Shown one piece after another: positions 18,221 through 25,979 of a stretch of 64,000 nucleotides of DNA. Positions within the stretch are counted from its first letter, which is position 1; every line of letters begins with the position of its first letter. The position numbers were made by a program, and so were the translations under genes. The notes below the pieces were generated by a model. The model did no database searches. It was not told the origin of the DNA and was given only the letters and a program-made list of their open reading frames with translations. The stretch is from NCBI GenBank assembly GCA_964352625.1, contig CAYGSD010000001.1, positions 372,001 to 436,000 of the forward strand, written 5' to 3'. The DNA comes from JAAEPI01 sp964352625 (GTDB lineage: Bacteria; Bacteroidota; Bacteroidia; Cytophagales; Cyclobacteriaceae).

Positions 18221-18334
18221 CTTAATTTGTCGTTAAATGAGGTTTTTTGATGCTTTTTAAGTATATTTAGATAGGGATTCGAACCCTCGATCCCTGCAAA
18301 AAGTGTCATTTTCTCACATTTTAAACGGTTACCC

Positions 18335-19579
18335 ATGAATCACACCTTTAGCGTCCTGTTTTGGCTTCAAAACCATAAGGCAAGTAAGAAAACCGGAGAA
18401 ATTCCAATATCCATGCGAATCACGGTGGATGGTAAAAGAGCCGAAATTGCAACTGGAAAAAAGACTCTGGTTGAAAAGTGGAGCTCAAGTTCTAGTCGAA
18501 TTAAGGGTAATGGCGAGGAGGCTAGAGTGATCAATAGACATCTTTCCACCATTCAATTGAAGATTGAAAAGATTTTCGATCGATTGAGTGAGGAGGATAA
18601 ATTCATTTCAGCCCAGGTGATCAAAAGCACATATCTTGGGAAAACTACCAAACAGCATTCTTTGATAGAGTTGTTTGCTTATCACAATGAACAAATAAAA
18701 GCCCAACTCGGGCAAGGTTATTCAGCCGGAACTTTGGAGCGATACGAAACAACTTTCAAGCATTTGAAAGGATACGTGAAGCATCATTTTAAAACTGAAG
18801 AGTACTTCTTGAATGATCTCAATTATTCCTTTATCACGGAATTTGAATTCTATCTTAAATCAGTGAAACAGATTGGACACAATACCACAATGAAGTATCT
18901 GCGCAACTTCAAGAAGATTGTCCTATTAGCCCTTAAGAATGAATGGATAGACCGGGATCCGTTTGCACGATATCAAATGTCTCTGAAGGAAGTAAAGAAA
19001 GACTACCTGACAAAAGAGGAAATTCAAACTTTGTATTTGAAGGAATTTGAGATTGAGCGCTTGGAGCATGTTAAGGACATTTTCGTTTTTTGCTGCTACA
19101 CGGGATTGGCCTATGCCGATGTTAAGAAGCTTACGCCGGATAATATTTCGATTGGACTGGATGGTGAGCATTGGATTTTTGTAGAAAGGACAAAGACAGG
19201 TAGTTCTTCTAATGTTCCATTACTACCGATCGCTAGGGAGATCATCGATAAATATGACAACCATCCAATGGTTTTGAACAGTGGTCATGTGCTACCGGTA
19301 ATATCTAATCAAAAGATGAATGCCTATTTGAAGGAAATGGCTACCCTATGCGGGATCACTAAGCACGTAACCTTTCACATGGCCAGACACACATTTGCAA
19401 CTACGGTAACACTTTCAAATGGGGTGTCCATTGAAACAGTAAGCTCAATGCTAGGTCACAAGAATTTAAAGACTACTCAAGTCTATGCTAAGGTGGTGCA
19501 GGAGAAAGTGAGTAACGATATGAAGAAGTTGAAAGAGTTGCTTGGAGGATCTGAATTATCGAAAGCAATTAATCAATAA
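18335..19579 (+). CDS. tyrosine recombinase (integrase), Bacteroidota mobile-element type
   Basis: 414 residues. An N-terminal arm-binding domain (about 1-95) and a SAM-like core-binding domain (about 105-200) precede the catalytic domain (about 215-400). Visible catalytic residues are the beta-strand lysine in VERTKTG, the HMARHTF box with His and Arg, LGH, and the tyrosine nucleophile in TQVYAKV. The position of the first catalytic arginine reads TGLAYAD, with Ala, as in IntDOT-like enzymes where this arginine is not conserved. The gene begins next to tRNA-Ser and reads into the element. It would catalyse insertion and excision at the tRNA site. Confidence 0.93.
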   Translation: MNHTFSVLFWLQNHKASKKTGEIPISMRITVDGKRAEIATGKKTLVEKWSSSSSRIKGNGEEARVINRHLSTIQLKIEKIFDRLSEEDKFISAQVIKSTYLGKTTKQHSLIELFAYHNEQIKAQLGQGYSAGTLERYETTFKHLKGYVKHHFKTEEYFLNDLNYSFITEFEFYLKSVKQIGHNTTMKYLRNFKKIVLLALKNEWIDRDPFARYQMSLKEVKKDYLTKEEIQTLYLKEFEIERLEHVKDIFVFCCYTGLAYADVKKLTPDNISIGLDGEHWIFVERTKTGSSSNVPLLPIAREIIDKYDNHPMVLNSGHVLPVISNQKMNAYLKEMATLCGITKHVTFHMARHTFATTVTLSNGVSIETVSSMLGHKNLKTTQVYAKVVQEKVSNDMKKLKELLGGSELSKAINQ

Positions 19580-19763
19580 ACTCTGCGATGAGATCAGCAT
19601 GGATTCCTGAGAACTCAGAATACTCTTCGATGGTCACTAACTGGTGATCATCTTTTTTTAGGTCTTGTTTGATGCGCTGGATCATGAGCCTTCCATAACG
19701 CTCACTTTTGCCTGTGATGCGTTGAATATCCTTCGGATAAATAACGATGCGTTTTAGTCTCAT
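19569..19763 (-). CDS. small basic hypothetical protein next to integrase
   Basis: 64 residues, not assigned to a named family. It is convergent with the integrase and overlaps its last 11 bases. The sequence (IVIYPKDIQRITGKSERYGRLMIQRIK, then EFSGIHADLI) is helical and contains a segment resembling a helix-turn-helix. Comparable small proteins occur beside integrases in Bacteroidota elements. A DNA-binding or excision role is possible but unproven. Confidence 0.6.
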   Translation of the reverse strand: MRLKRIVIYPKDIQRITGKSERYGRLMIQRIKQDLKKDDHQLVTIEEYSEFSGIHADLIAEFID

Positions 19764-19908
19764 TTGATGTCAGTCATACTGTATCTATGCTTTATCCATA
19801 CGGCATCTATGGCAATACCTACCATTACCTATCAAAGGCGGAAACGGGCCTTTGTGAAGCATTCCTAAATATGCGTTTTTTCAGCCATAAACCAAATAAT
19901 TATTCATT

Positions 19909-20664
19909 ATGGCAAGACAAAAAGGGATTATCAAACTAAAGGGAACGATCGGAGATCTGTCCTTTTACAAAAGCAAGGATGGCTATTTAGCTAGGGAAAA
20001 AGGAGGCGTAGATGGTGACCGAATTAAGAACGATCCGAACTTTCAACGGACCCGTGAAAACGGATCTGAATTTGGAAGAGCTGGACGCTCTGGACGCATT
20101 CTGAGAAACGCGCTTCGGCTGATGTTGCAGAATGCATCGGATGCCAAAGTGACTAGTCGATTGACAAAGGAGCTGCTAAGCGTGATTCAATCAGATCCTG
20201 TGAATGTGCGTGGAGAACGGAATCTGGCCGAAGGCGATCTGAGTCGATTGCTCGGATTTGATTTCAACATCAATGGCAAGCTGAATGCTACGCTTTATGC
20301 ACCATTCACTGCAGTGATTGATCGAGCAGCTGGAACGATGACGGTAACGCTACCGGCCTTTGTTCCAGGAAGCACTATCGCGTATCCATCTGGGGCAACA
20401 CATTTCAAAATTGTGATGGGTGCCGCTCAGGTGAATTTCGTGTCAGAGGCTTTCGTCTTTGATCGTGCGGAAAGTGCGGAAATCGTCTTGGGACCACAGA
20501 ATCAAGTGACGTTTGATCTGGCGGGGAATGTGACTGCAGCATCTACGGATGATTTGTTCCTGGTATTGGGATTGGAGTTTATGCAGCAGGTCAATGGAAT
20601 TATGTACCCATTGAAGAATGGCGCATTCAATCCATTGACCATCATCCAACTTGATGAAGCTTAA
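19909..20664 (+). CDS. element-associated hypothetical protein
   Basis: 251 residues. The first 70 are basic and glycine-rich (MARQKGIIKLKGTIGDLSFYKSKDGYLAREKG), which suggests binding to nucleic acid or assembly of a structure. The rest alternates beta-type strands (TMTVTLPAFVPGS, FKIVMGAAQVNF). No named domain was recognised, though the start resembles uncharacterised proteins of Bacteroidota mobile elements. It overlaps the next gene by 11 bp, and the three genes to 21473 form one operon. Confidence 0.75.
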   Translation: MARQKGIIKLKGTIGDLSFYKSKDGYLAREKGGVDGDRIKNDPNFQRTRENGSEFGRAGRSGRILRNALRLMLQNASDAKVTSRLTKELLSVIQSDPVNVRGERNLAEGDLSRLLGFDFNINGKLNATLYAPFTAVIDRAAGTMTVTLPAFVPGSTIAYPSGATHFKIVMGAAQVNFVSEAFVFDRAESAEIVLGPQNQVTFDLAGNVTAASTDDLFLVLGLEFMQQVNGIMYPLKNGAFNPLTIIQLDEA

Positions 20665-21277
20665 GCTACTTAGGAGATACCACTCTGATGGCACTAATGG
20701 GAAGCTCTACCATGGAGAGCAGCTGGTCTGCTACACCATAGAGCTTCCCTGGCTTCAGAATCGGAGCAATGTCTCGTGCATTCCTGAAGGGATTTATCCC
20801 ATTCGTAAGCGATTCACTAAAAGCAGAGGCAATCATTTGATTGTGGAGGATGTGGAGAGTCGGACTGGAATCCTCCTCCATCCTGCTAACAATGCTTTGA
20901 AAGAATTGCGGGGATGTATTGCACCGGTGAGCACACTTGATGCGCCGGGAATCGGGTCTTTGTCTAGGAAGGCCACAGAGAAACTTCAAGACCTCCTCTT
21001 TGAAGTTTTGGATCGCGACGAGGAGGTATTCTTAACTATTCAAAAGGAAATCGATATGAACGTAGTACAACGAGTGAAAGCACCCACTCCCAAATTTTTC
21101 AAGGTGCTCAGAACAATTGGTATCAGCCTAGCTGCAGCTGGTGGTGCCATCTTGGCTTCACCTATTGCTTTGCCTGCAGGTATTGCTGCACTTGGTGGCT
21201 ATCTGGTAGCTGGTGGAGGTGTATTGGGAGCCGTCAGTCAAACTGCAGTGGAAGATCCATGTAAGAAAGATGACTGA
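20654..21277 (+). CDS. DUF5675 domain protein with C-terminal membrane segment
   Basis: About 207 residues from ATG 20654; a TTG one codon upstream is also in frame. Residues about 1-125 match DUF5675 (LYHGEQLVCYTIELPW, CIPEGIYPI, RTGILLHPAN, LRGCIAP). From about 145 there is a hydrophobic glycine/alanine-rich hairpin (ISLAAAGGAILASPIALPAGIAALGG). DUF5675 occurs in phage and mobile-element proteins of Bacteroidota; its function is unknown. It overlaps the genes before and after it, indicating translational coupling. Confidence 0.75.
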   Translation: MKLKLLRRYHSDGTNGKLYHGEQLVCYTIELPWLQNRSNVSCIPEGIYPIRKRFTKSRGNHLIVEDVESRTGILLHPANNALKELRGCIAPVSTLDAPGIGSLSRKATEKLQDLLFEVLDRDEEVFLTIQKEIDMNVVQRVKAPTPKFFKVLRTIGISLAAAGGAILASPIALPAGIAALGGYLVAGGGVLGAVSQTAVEDPCKKDD

Positions 21278-21473
21278 TCATCATTTCACATCAGGTACTA
21301 AAGCGGGAACAGTTGGAGGAACGTTGCTCAGTATCGCCATGAGTATAGATGGATCCGATCTATTTCGGACAGCCTTACTCGCAACCATTGGAGCTGTGGT
21401 AAGTTTCTCCATTTCCCTGCTTTTGAAATGGCTGGTCAAATCCTCAAGGAGGAAACGCGATCCAGCCAACTGA
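21270..21473 (+). CDS. small membrane protein, holin-like in form
   Basis: About 67 residues from ATG 21270, which overlaps the end of the previous gene; an in-frame start at 21213 would lie deep in that gene. Two hydrophobic segments (about 12-30 and 32-52) are separated by a short acidic turn (SIDGSD) and followed by a basic tail (SSRRKRDP). Size and topology resemble holins, but the sequence alone does not prove it. Third gene of the 19909-21473 operon. Confidence 0.6.
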   Translation: MTDHHFTSGTKAGTVGGTLLSIAMSIDGSDLFRTALLATIGAVVSFSISLLLKWLVKSSRRKRDPAN

Positions 21474-21477
21474 TTAC

Positions 21478-21509
21478 GAGCCCTCAATCAAATAATGAGG
21501 GCTCTTTTT
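21478..21509 (+). terminator. terminator after the three-gene operon
   Basis: GAGCCCTCA and TGAGGGCTC pair around a 13-base loop and are followed by a run of T. A second hairpin with GATCCTTC/GAAGGATC arms lies at about 21563-21590. Confidence 0.85.
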
Positions 21510-21567
21510 TTTTACTCCCCCTTACCCCCTCTAAGAGGGGGACTACTTCCCTAAATGAAAAGATCCT

Positions 21568-21795
21568 TCAATTAAATAACGAAGGATCTCTTTTTGGAAA
21601 ACCCTTTTCTTTATGATTGCGGCACCAATCGAACAAACTCACAAACATCTGACGCCTGGTACCCTCCGGCAACTCCAGCGCTTTCTGCTTTACAAATTCC
21701 ATACATTCCTCAAACTCCTGCCGACTCATCCTGCCAAGGACGCTCCGTAACACAGCCGAGTTCATATTATTGAAGAAGCCCTCCATACTATTCAT
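21568..21795 (-). CDS. small hypothetical protein
   Basis: About 75 residues from ATG 21793-21795 (MNSMEGFFNN); an in-frame start at 21834 adds a phenylalanine-rich leader that looks like non-coding A/T-rich sequence. The product is mixed charged and hydrophobic, helical (LGRMSRQEFEECMEFVKQKALELPEGTRRQ), with no recognised domain. It is isolated on the minus strand between two plus-strand genes and overlaps the second hairpin after the operon, so it may be only a chance ORF. Confidence 0.4.
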   Translation of the reverse strand: MNSMEGFFNNMNSAVLRSVLGRMSRQEFEECMEFVKQKALELPEGTRRQMFVSLFDWCRNHKEKGFPKRDPSLFN

Positions 21796-21956
21796 TTTTA
21801 AAAGAAAAAAGGAAAAAAAAGAAAGCACTTCCATCAGGAGGGCGTGGCATGGCCACCAAGGAGGAACGGAATAAATGAAAGCCTAAGCGCTGGCCTATGT
21901 TTATGCCGTAGTTCCTTGGTGGCTATTAGGGCAGGCTTGAGTAAGCGCGACTATCT

Positions 21957-22394
21957 TTGATTGATTTTTTTGAATTTATCCTAGATTACCATGTGAAGAA
22001 TTTTACTCTAATTAGTCTGACATGTCTCCTCCTTGGATGGACAGGGTCGATCGGTACTCACGCCATGTGGTCGATACGTGAATACGGAAGTGTTGAAGAT
22101 GGAGATACGGACATAATTGCTTTCTGGTCACTAATCTTTATTCTCCTAGCTTATGGATTATTTATTCAGATCCCCAAGAAATGGGTCGTAAGAGCTGTAG
22201 ATAAATACAATTTCCTGGTGTTCATTTTAATATCAACTGTCTATGCGTTAACAGCCTTTACACTTTTGATTGGGTGGCTATTTCTGATTGGAAATACGTT
22301 TTTGGGTGTGTTTCTTGATGCCGCTACGGTAGGGATGATTTTCGGGATAACGTTCTGGATATCTCGTCGGATCATGGCAACACCAACCAGTTGA
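21957..22394 (+). CDS. hypothetical four-helix membrane protein
   Basis: 145 residues. Four hydrophobic segments are visible at about 15-35, 55-72, 83-105 and 110-135 (ending ISRRIMATPTS). The start is a TTG at 21957; no ATG lies upstream in frame. No family was recognised. It ends 30 bp or less before the structured GC-rich region and could be cotranscribed with it. Confidence 0.55.
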   Translation: MIDFFEFILDYHVKNFTLISLTCLLLGWTGSIGTHAMWSIREYGSVEDGDTDIIAFWSLIFILLAYGLFIQIPKKWVVRAVDKYNFLVFILISTVYALTAFTLLIGWLFLIGNTFLGVFLDAATVGMIFGITFWISRRIMATPTS

Positions 22395-22405
22395 AACAAG
22401 CTTTA

Positions 22406-23033
22406 CTATTTTTCTCTAGCGAGCCGTAAAAGCGGAATGAGGTGTGGCCGGAGCGCAGTGGAGGCCACAACCGAATGGAGCGTGCGAGTCGAACGAAGGT
22501 GAAAGCACAGAAGGACGGCAATGCCGGACGTGGGCGACCCATGTGGGCCCTGCGATAGGCACTGGGCGTTTGGAAAGGGCAAACACGAGGGCTGGCGTGA
22601 TTTTTTGCATTGTGGGTTGAACAATGGGAAGGTGCAAAAAGCATGACAGCCTGAAGCCTGAGAGAGGGCGCAGGCGAGCAAAAACACAGGCAGTGGCTGG
22701 ACTGGCATGGAGCCGACAGTGTTGGGAAAGGAAGGGTGATTTGTGGAATTGCGGGAAGGGTTAAGAGGAGAATTCCACAAATGCCCTGACAAGTGGGTTG
22801 CCTAAGAGGCTGAATGCCTGGACAGAGACAACTGCCTGTGAGGAAGAGGGCAGGCAATGCAGCTTGCGTGACAGCACCTAAGCCCTGAAACGTAGCTTGC
22901 GGAGTGTAAGGGAACAGCCACGGCCTATCAGCGTGTTGATGGGTTGTGTGAGAGCTGAAAGGCGGTGGATGGATGCTGGCGCACAAGCTGCCGGCAACCG
23001 ATGACGAATGCCGATTAAACCGCGACGGACAAT
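22406..23033 (+). ncRNA. candidate large structured non-coding RNA
   Basis: About 600 bases, G- and purine-rich on this strand and richer in GC than its neighbours. Several stable helices are visible: GTGGCC/GGCCAC (22444-22449 with 22463-22468), TTTTTGCA/TGCAAAAA (22602-22609 with 22633-22640), an 11-bp stem TTTGTGGAATT/AATTCCACAAA (22740-22750 with 22771-22781), and TGCCTG/CAGGCA (22833-22838 with 22851-22856). ORFs on the other strand have odd composition (Cys/Pro/His/Ser-rich) and overlap in several frames, as expected of non-coding sequence. Size, ornate pairing and mobile-element context recall large RNAs such as GOLLD or ROOL, but no match is claimed. Confidence 0.55.
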
Positions 23034-23085
23034 TTATTTATTACCTGCTTTTATTATGGATTAGAAATATAAAATTTCATTCCAT

Positions 23086-24354
23086 TTAGAAGTACCTGTC
23101 AAATAGATTCATTTGATTAAACTCAATTCCTGGCAAAGCACCGAATTCTCCATTCAAGTAATCCTTTTTGAAAGAGGTGTCACTTCGAGCGCCTTGTTTG
23201 TGTATGGATGTTAATTGAGTGCCTGACTTACTATTGGAAACCAATAAAATTTGATCCCGACGCAGTAATTCACGTTCCATCAAGTCTATCATGTGGTTAC
23301 TGAAAACTAGCTGACCTCCAAATGGGTTGTGTTTCTCGTCATTAAATAGTTTGACCAAGAAATAGACCAGTCTGAAATGTAAACGAGCATCCATCTCATC
23401 AATTACAATCGGATAACCGTTCAGCAAACTGTTAATGATTGGACCAGCTATTGCAAAAAATTTCTGAGATCCTGCTGATTCCTCTCTAAGGTCAAATTCA
23501 ATTTCATTTACAGGGTTACCGTTGAGATCAAAAACCTTATGGGTTGTGAATACCTGAAGCTGATGTGGGGAATTCTTTCTTACTATTTCCCTAATATCAG
23601 GACTTAAGAACTGCATGACGTTATCATCCATATTGAACGTTCGAATCTTGACACCATCGAAGTTCAGCCCAACGGCCCTGAACACCTCTAAAATGAATTC
23701 ACTTCGCTGGTGTTCTTTAATCAGATTGGCCGTATATCCTACAAAGGAGGGATAGTTTTGATCCGTAATGATGGTTAGGTTGCTTAGCCATTCCACTATG
23801 CCACTGGAGATAGTTCCGTTTAGCTGGGCTAGCGTGGATAGGAAGAGTGTGGTAGGTTTTATGAATGACTCCTTCCCGAACCCTTCGGAAAAGGAATTGC
23901 TTAATTCGATTTCATCAAGATTTCGATAGAAAAGTTGCTTTTCAGTGGTCTTGAGAACTTGAAATAAATATTCACTGTGAATCCGCTTAGCTGTCGCAGT
24001 GAACCCATATCTATAACGATTCTCAAAGGCAATGAAATCCAATTCAAACCAAGTAGGCTCATCCATGCTACGAATGTTGAATTTATACGGCTCGATATTT
24101 ATCCTTTTCATTGTTTGGGATTGGATCGAGGCAGAAAGAACGAATTCTTTAACAAAGTCTAATGCTTTGATGAGATTTGATTTTCCACTTGCGTTTGCGC
24201 CATAGATTGCTAGCGACTTCAATAGAGAGGTTTTAGGGAAATCCGTACCGATTAAATTGGATTCTTCGTGCTGTTTGAGGGGTTCAGCAATGAAGGATAA
24301 ATCCAATCTATTCTGAATAGATTTATAGTTTTCAATGGAAAATCTAACTATCAT
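23086..24354 (-). CDS. AAA family ATPase (AAA_15/OLD-like, abortive-infection type)
   Basis: About 422 residues from ATG 24352-24354 (MIVRFSIENYKSIQ); a longer in-frame start at 24474 adds a stretch that is not conserved in character. Walker A is GANASGKSN at about 52-60, an SxGxQ-type signature lies in EESAGSQKFF, and Walker B is IVIDEMDARLH. ATPases of this SMC/Rad50-like group recur in defence systems, usually with a nuclease partner (OLD, PARIS, Septu, RloAB). No partner is adjacent on the same strand. It lies at the left border of the defence region. Confidence 0.85.
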   Translation of the reverse strand: MIVRFSIENYKSIQNRLDLSFIAEPLKQHEESNLIGTDFPKTSLLKSLAIYGANASGKSNLIKALDFVKEFVLSASIQSQTMKRINIEPYKFNIRSMDEPTWFELDFIAFENRYRYGFTATAKRIHSEYLFQVLKTTEKQLFYRNLDEIELSNSFSEGFGKESFIKPTTLFLSTLAQLNGTISSGIVEWLSNLTIITDQNYPSFVGYTANLIKEHQRSEFILEVFRAVGLNFDGVKIRTFNMDDNVMQFLSPDIREIVRKNSPHQLQVFTTHKVFDLNGNPVNEIEFDLREESAGSQKFFAIAGPIINSLLNGYPIVIDEMDARLHFRLVYFLVKLFNDEKHNPFGGQLVFSNHMIDLMERELLRRDQILLVSNSKSGTQLTSIHKQGARSDTSFKKDYLNGEFGALPGIEFNQMNLFDRYF

Positions 24355-24524
24355 TATTTTACAATATATCGAAATACGAGACAAATAATAATCAATATTA
24401 GATAAATATTGACGAATTATTACAAATATACGATTAAATGAGTATTTTTGGATTGCACTATTTTTACGTTTCAATTTTCAGCCATTATGGCATTAATGCA
24501 ATTTTTGGCACGAAATATGAAGCA

Positions 24525-24660
24525 TAAAAAAAGGCGAGTTCGTACCTCGCCTTGTGTTAATATTTGCCAGCCTTGACAGGTTGGGTTGTGGTTATCAACA
24601 GTTGCAAACTTATATGGTTAAATCCTGTTTTGCAACCTTCCATCAATCCTTCCTTATACA
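24525..24660 (-). ncRNA. candidate small RNA ending in an intrinsic terminator
   Basis: Between the ATPase gene and the CBASS operon (24355-24684) no ORF fits. On the minus strand a stem TTTGCAAC/GTTGCAAA (24629-24636 with 24601-24608) is followed by a strong hairpin AAGGCGAG/CTCGCCTT (24531-24553) and then seven T. A hairpin plus T-run here does not serve any known gene, since the minus-strand gene starts downstream of it. A short RNA of about 130 nt is the simplest explanation; it could also be an attenuator for the ATPase gene. Confidence 0.35.
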
Positions 24661-24684
24661 TCGCTGGCGGTTACTAATAAGAAT

Positions 24685-24912
24685 ATGTCTAAGAAGGATT
24701 ATTATGTCGTTACCAGACCTCTAGGAGGCTGGGCGGTGAAAAAGGAAGGAAGCAAGCGTGCTTCAGCTGTGACAGGTACTCAAAAAGAGTCAATCGAGAT
24801 TGCAAAGGATCTCGCAAAGAAGTCTCAAGGTGAACTTACAATTCAAGGTAAGGATCACAAATTCCGTGAGAAGAATAGTTATGGGAATGACCCTCATCCA
24901 CCTAAAGGATAA
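24685..24912 (+). CDS. DUF2188 family small protein, first gene of CBASS-like operon
   Basis: 75 residues. It matches the short DUF2188 pattern: YYVVTRPLGGWAVKKEGSKRAS, then helical AIEIAKDLAKKSQGELTIQGKD, ending in a basic, proline-containing tail. Function of the family is unknown; it is often met in accessory regions. It lies only 5 bp upstream of the CD-NTase gene, which strongly suggests one transcript. A role in regulating the CD-NTase or effector is possible but not shown. Confidence 0.8.
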   Translation: MSKKDYYVVTRPLGGWAVKKEGSKRASAVTGTQKESIEIAKDLAKKSQGELTIQGKDHKFREKNSYGNDPHPPKG

Positions 24913-24917
24913 GTGCT

Positions 24918-25979
24918 ATGACTAGAAATTATTCAGAATTATTTGAGAATACAAGATCCAGGATAAATCCTGAGAACAGATTGTTTGAGTACAATTTTCA
25001 ACAAGAGCTTGCTGGAATTTCCTATAGTGATGTTCTCAAATTTGTAAGAATGGCGATGAAAGGAGTTGATCCTGTATACACCACGAAGACGAGAGAGGCT
25101 GGTGAAAATGTAAAATCACATTTGCGAGCCCACTTATTGGATGTAGAGTTTGAGTATCAAGGAAGTGTCATGACTAATACCCATATACGAGGACATAGTG
25201 ATATTGACTTGCTTACAATTAGTACTAAATTTTACTTCTATGATAGCGCAAGAGTAACCGAAATTATTACTTCGACACTTGAAAGAAATAAATTTCATCA
25301 GTACCAGCTGGAGCGAATATTTAATGAAAGTAAGCGGTCATCATATTCAGGAAATTGGCAAGATGATCTTTGGAAATTACGAAATGATAGCGAGAATGTT
25401 CTGACAAGAGTTTATCAGGAATGTAATATCACCAAACCAAAGGCGATTGAGGTGCTCAATAAAGGACTTAACAGAAAAGTAGATGTCGTCATTGCTAACT
25501 GGTTTGATGACGTAAGGTCTATTATTAACAACAAATCTGAATATCGTGGGATACAGGTTTATAACAAACACACGAATAGCCGAGAGAACCCGGATTACCC
25601 CTTTACAAGTATTAGCAGAATAAATGATCGCAGTGCTGATACGAATGGCAGGTTGAAGAAAATGATTCGTTTTTTGAAAAATGTAAAGGCATTATCAAAT
25701 AATGAGATCAATCTGTCAAGCTTCGACATCAATGCTATTTGTTATGCCATTGATATAAACCAGTACAAAAACTTGATTTTTTATGAACTTGTTTCGGTTG
25801 TTCATCGCCAGATGACGAAGATTGCCACGGATAAACAGTATGCAGATGACATAGTTTCAGTGGATGGGCGAGAATACATATTCAGGTATGACTCAAAAAA
25901 AATAGAGGGCCTGAAATTGCTAATGGGGGAAGCTAATTTGATTTTAAGAGACTTGGAAGAGGTGGTTGTATATGGATAA
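24918..25979 (+). CDS. CD-NTase (cGAS/DncV-like nucleotidyltransferase) of a CBASS system
   Basis: 353 residues. The nucleotidyltransferase motifs are intact: GS at 82-83 (YQGSVM), D95 and D97 in SDIDLL, and the third acidic residue D189 in KVDVVI. CD-NTases make cyclic di- or trinucleotides on phage infection. The downstream gene encodes a STING-type receptor, so the expected product is cyclic di-GMP, as reported for bacterial STING-linked enzymes of the CdnE clade. That clade assignment is inferred from context, not from the sequence. Coupled to the next gene by an 8-bp overlap. Confidence 0.88.
   Translation: MTRNYSELFENTRSRINPENRLFEYNFQQELAGISYSDVLKFVRMAMKGVDPVYTTKTREAGENVKSHLRAHLLDVEFEYQGSVMTNTHIRGHSDIDLLTISTKFYFYDSARVTEIITSTLERNKFHQYQLERIFNESKRSSYSGNWQDDLWKLRNDSENVLTRVYQECNITKPKAIEVLNKGLNRKVDVVIANWFDDVRSIINNKSEYRGIQVYNKHTNSRENPDYPFTSISRINDRSADTNGRLKKMIRFLKNVKALSNNEINLSSFDINAICYAIDINQYKNLIFYELVSVVHRQMTKIATDKQYADDIVSVDGREYIFRYDSKKIEGLKLLMGEANLILRDLEEVVVYG

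Noticed and set aside
21795..21834. Longer start for the small minus-strand gene at 21568
   Set aside because: The added leader is A/T-rich homopolymer sequence and unlikely to be translated.
22372..22986. 204-codon ORF on the minus strand and two shorter overlapping ones
   Set aside because: Cys/Pro/His/Ser-rich composition, several overlapping frames open at once, and strong RNA pairing in the same stretch indicate non-coding sequence.
24354..24474. Longer N-terminus for the OLD-like ATPase
   Set aside because: The added 40 residues have no family resemblance, whereas MIVRFSIENYKS is the typical start of these ATPases.
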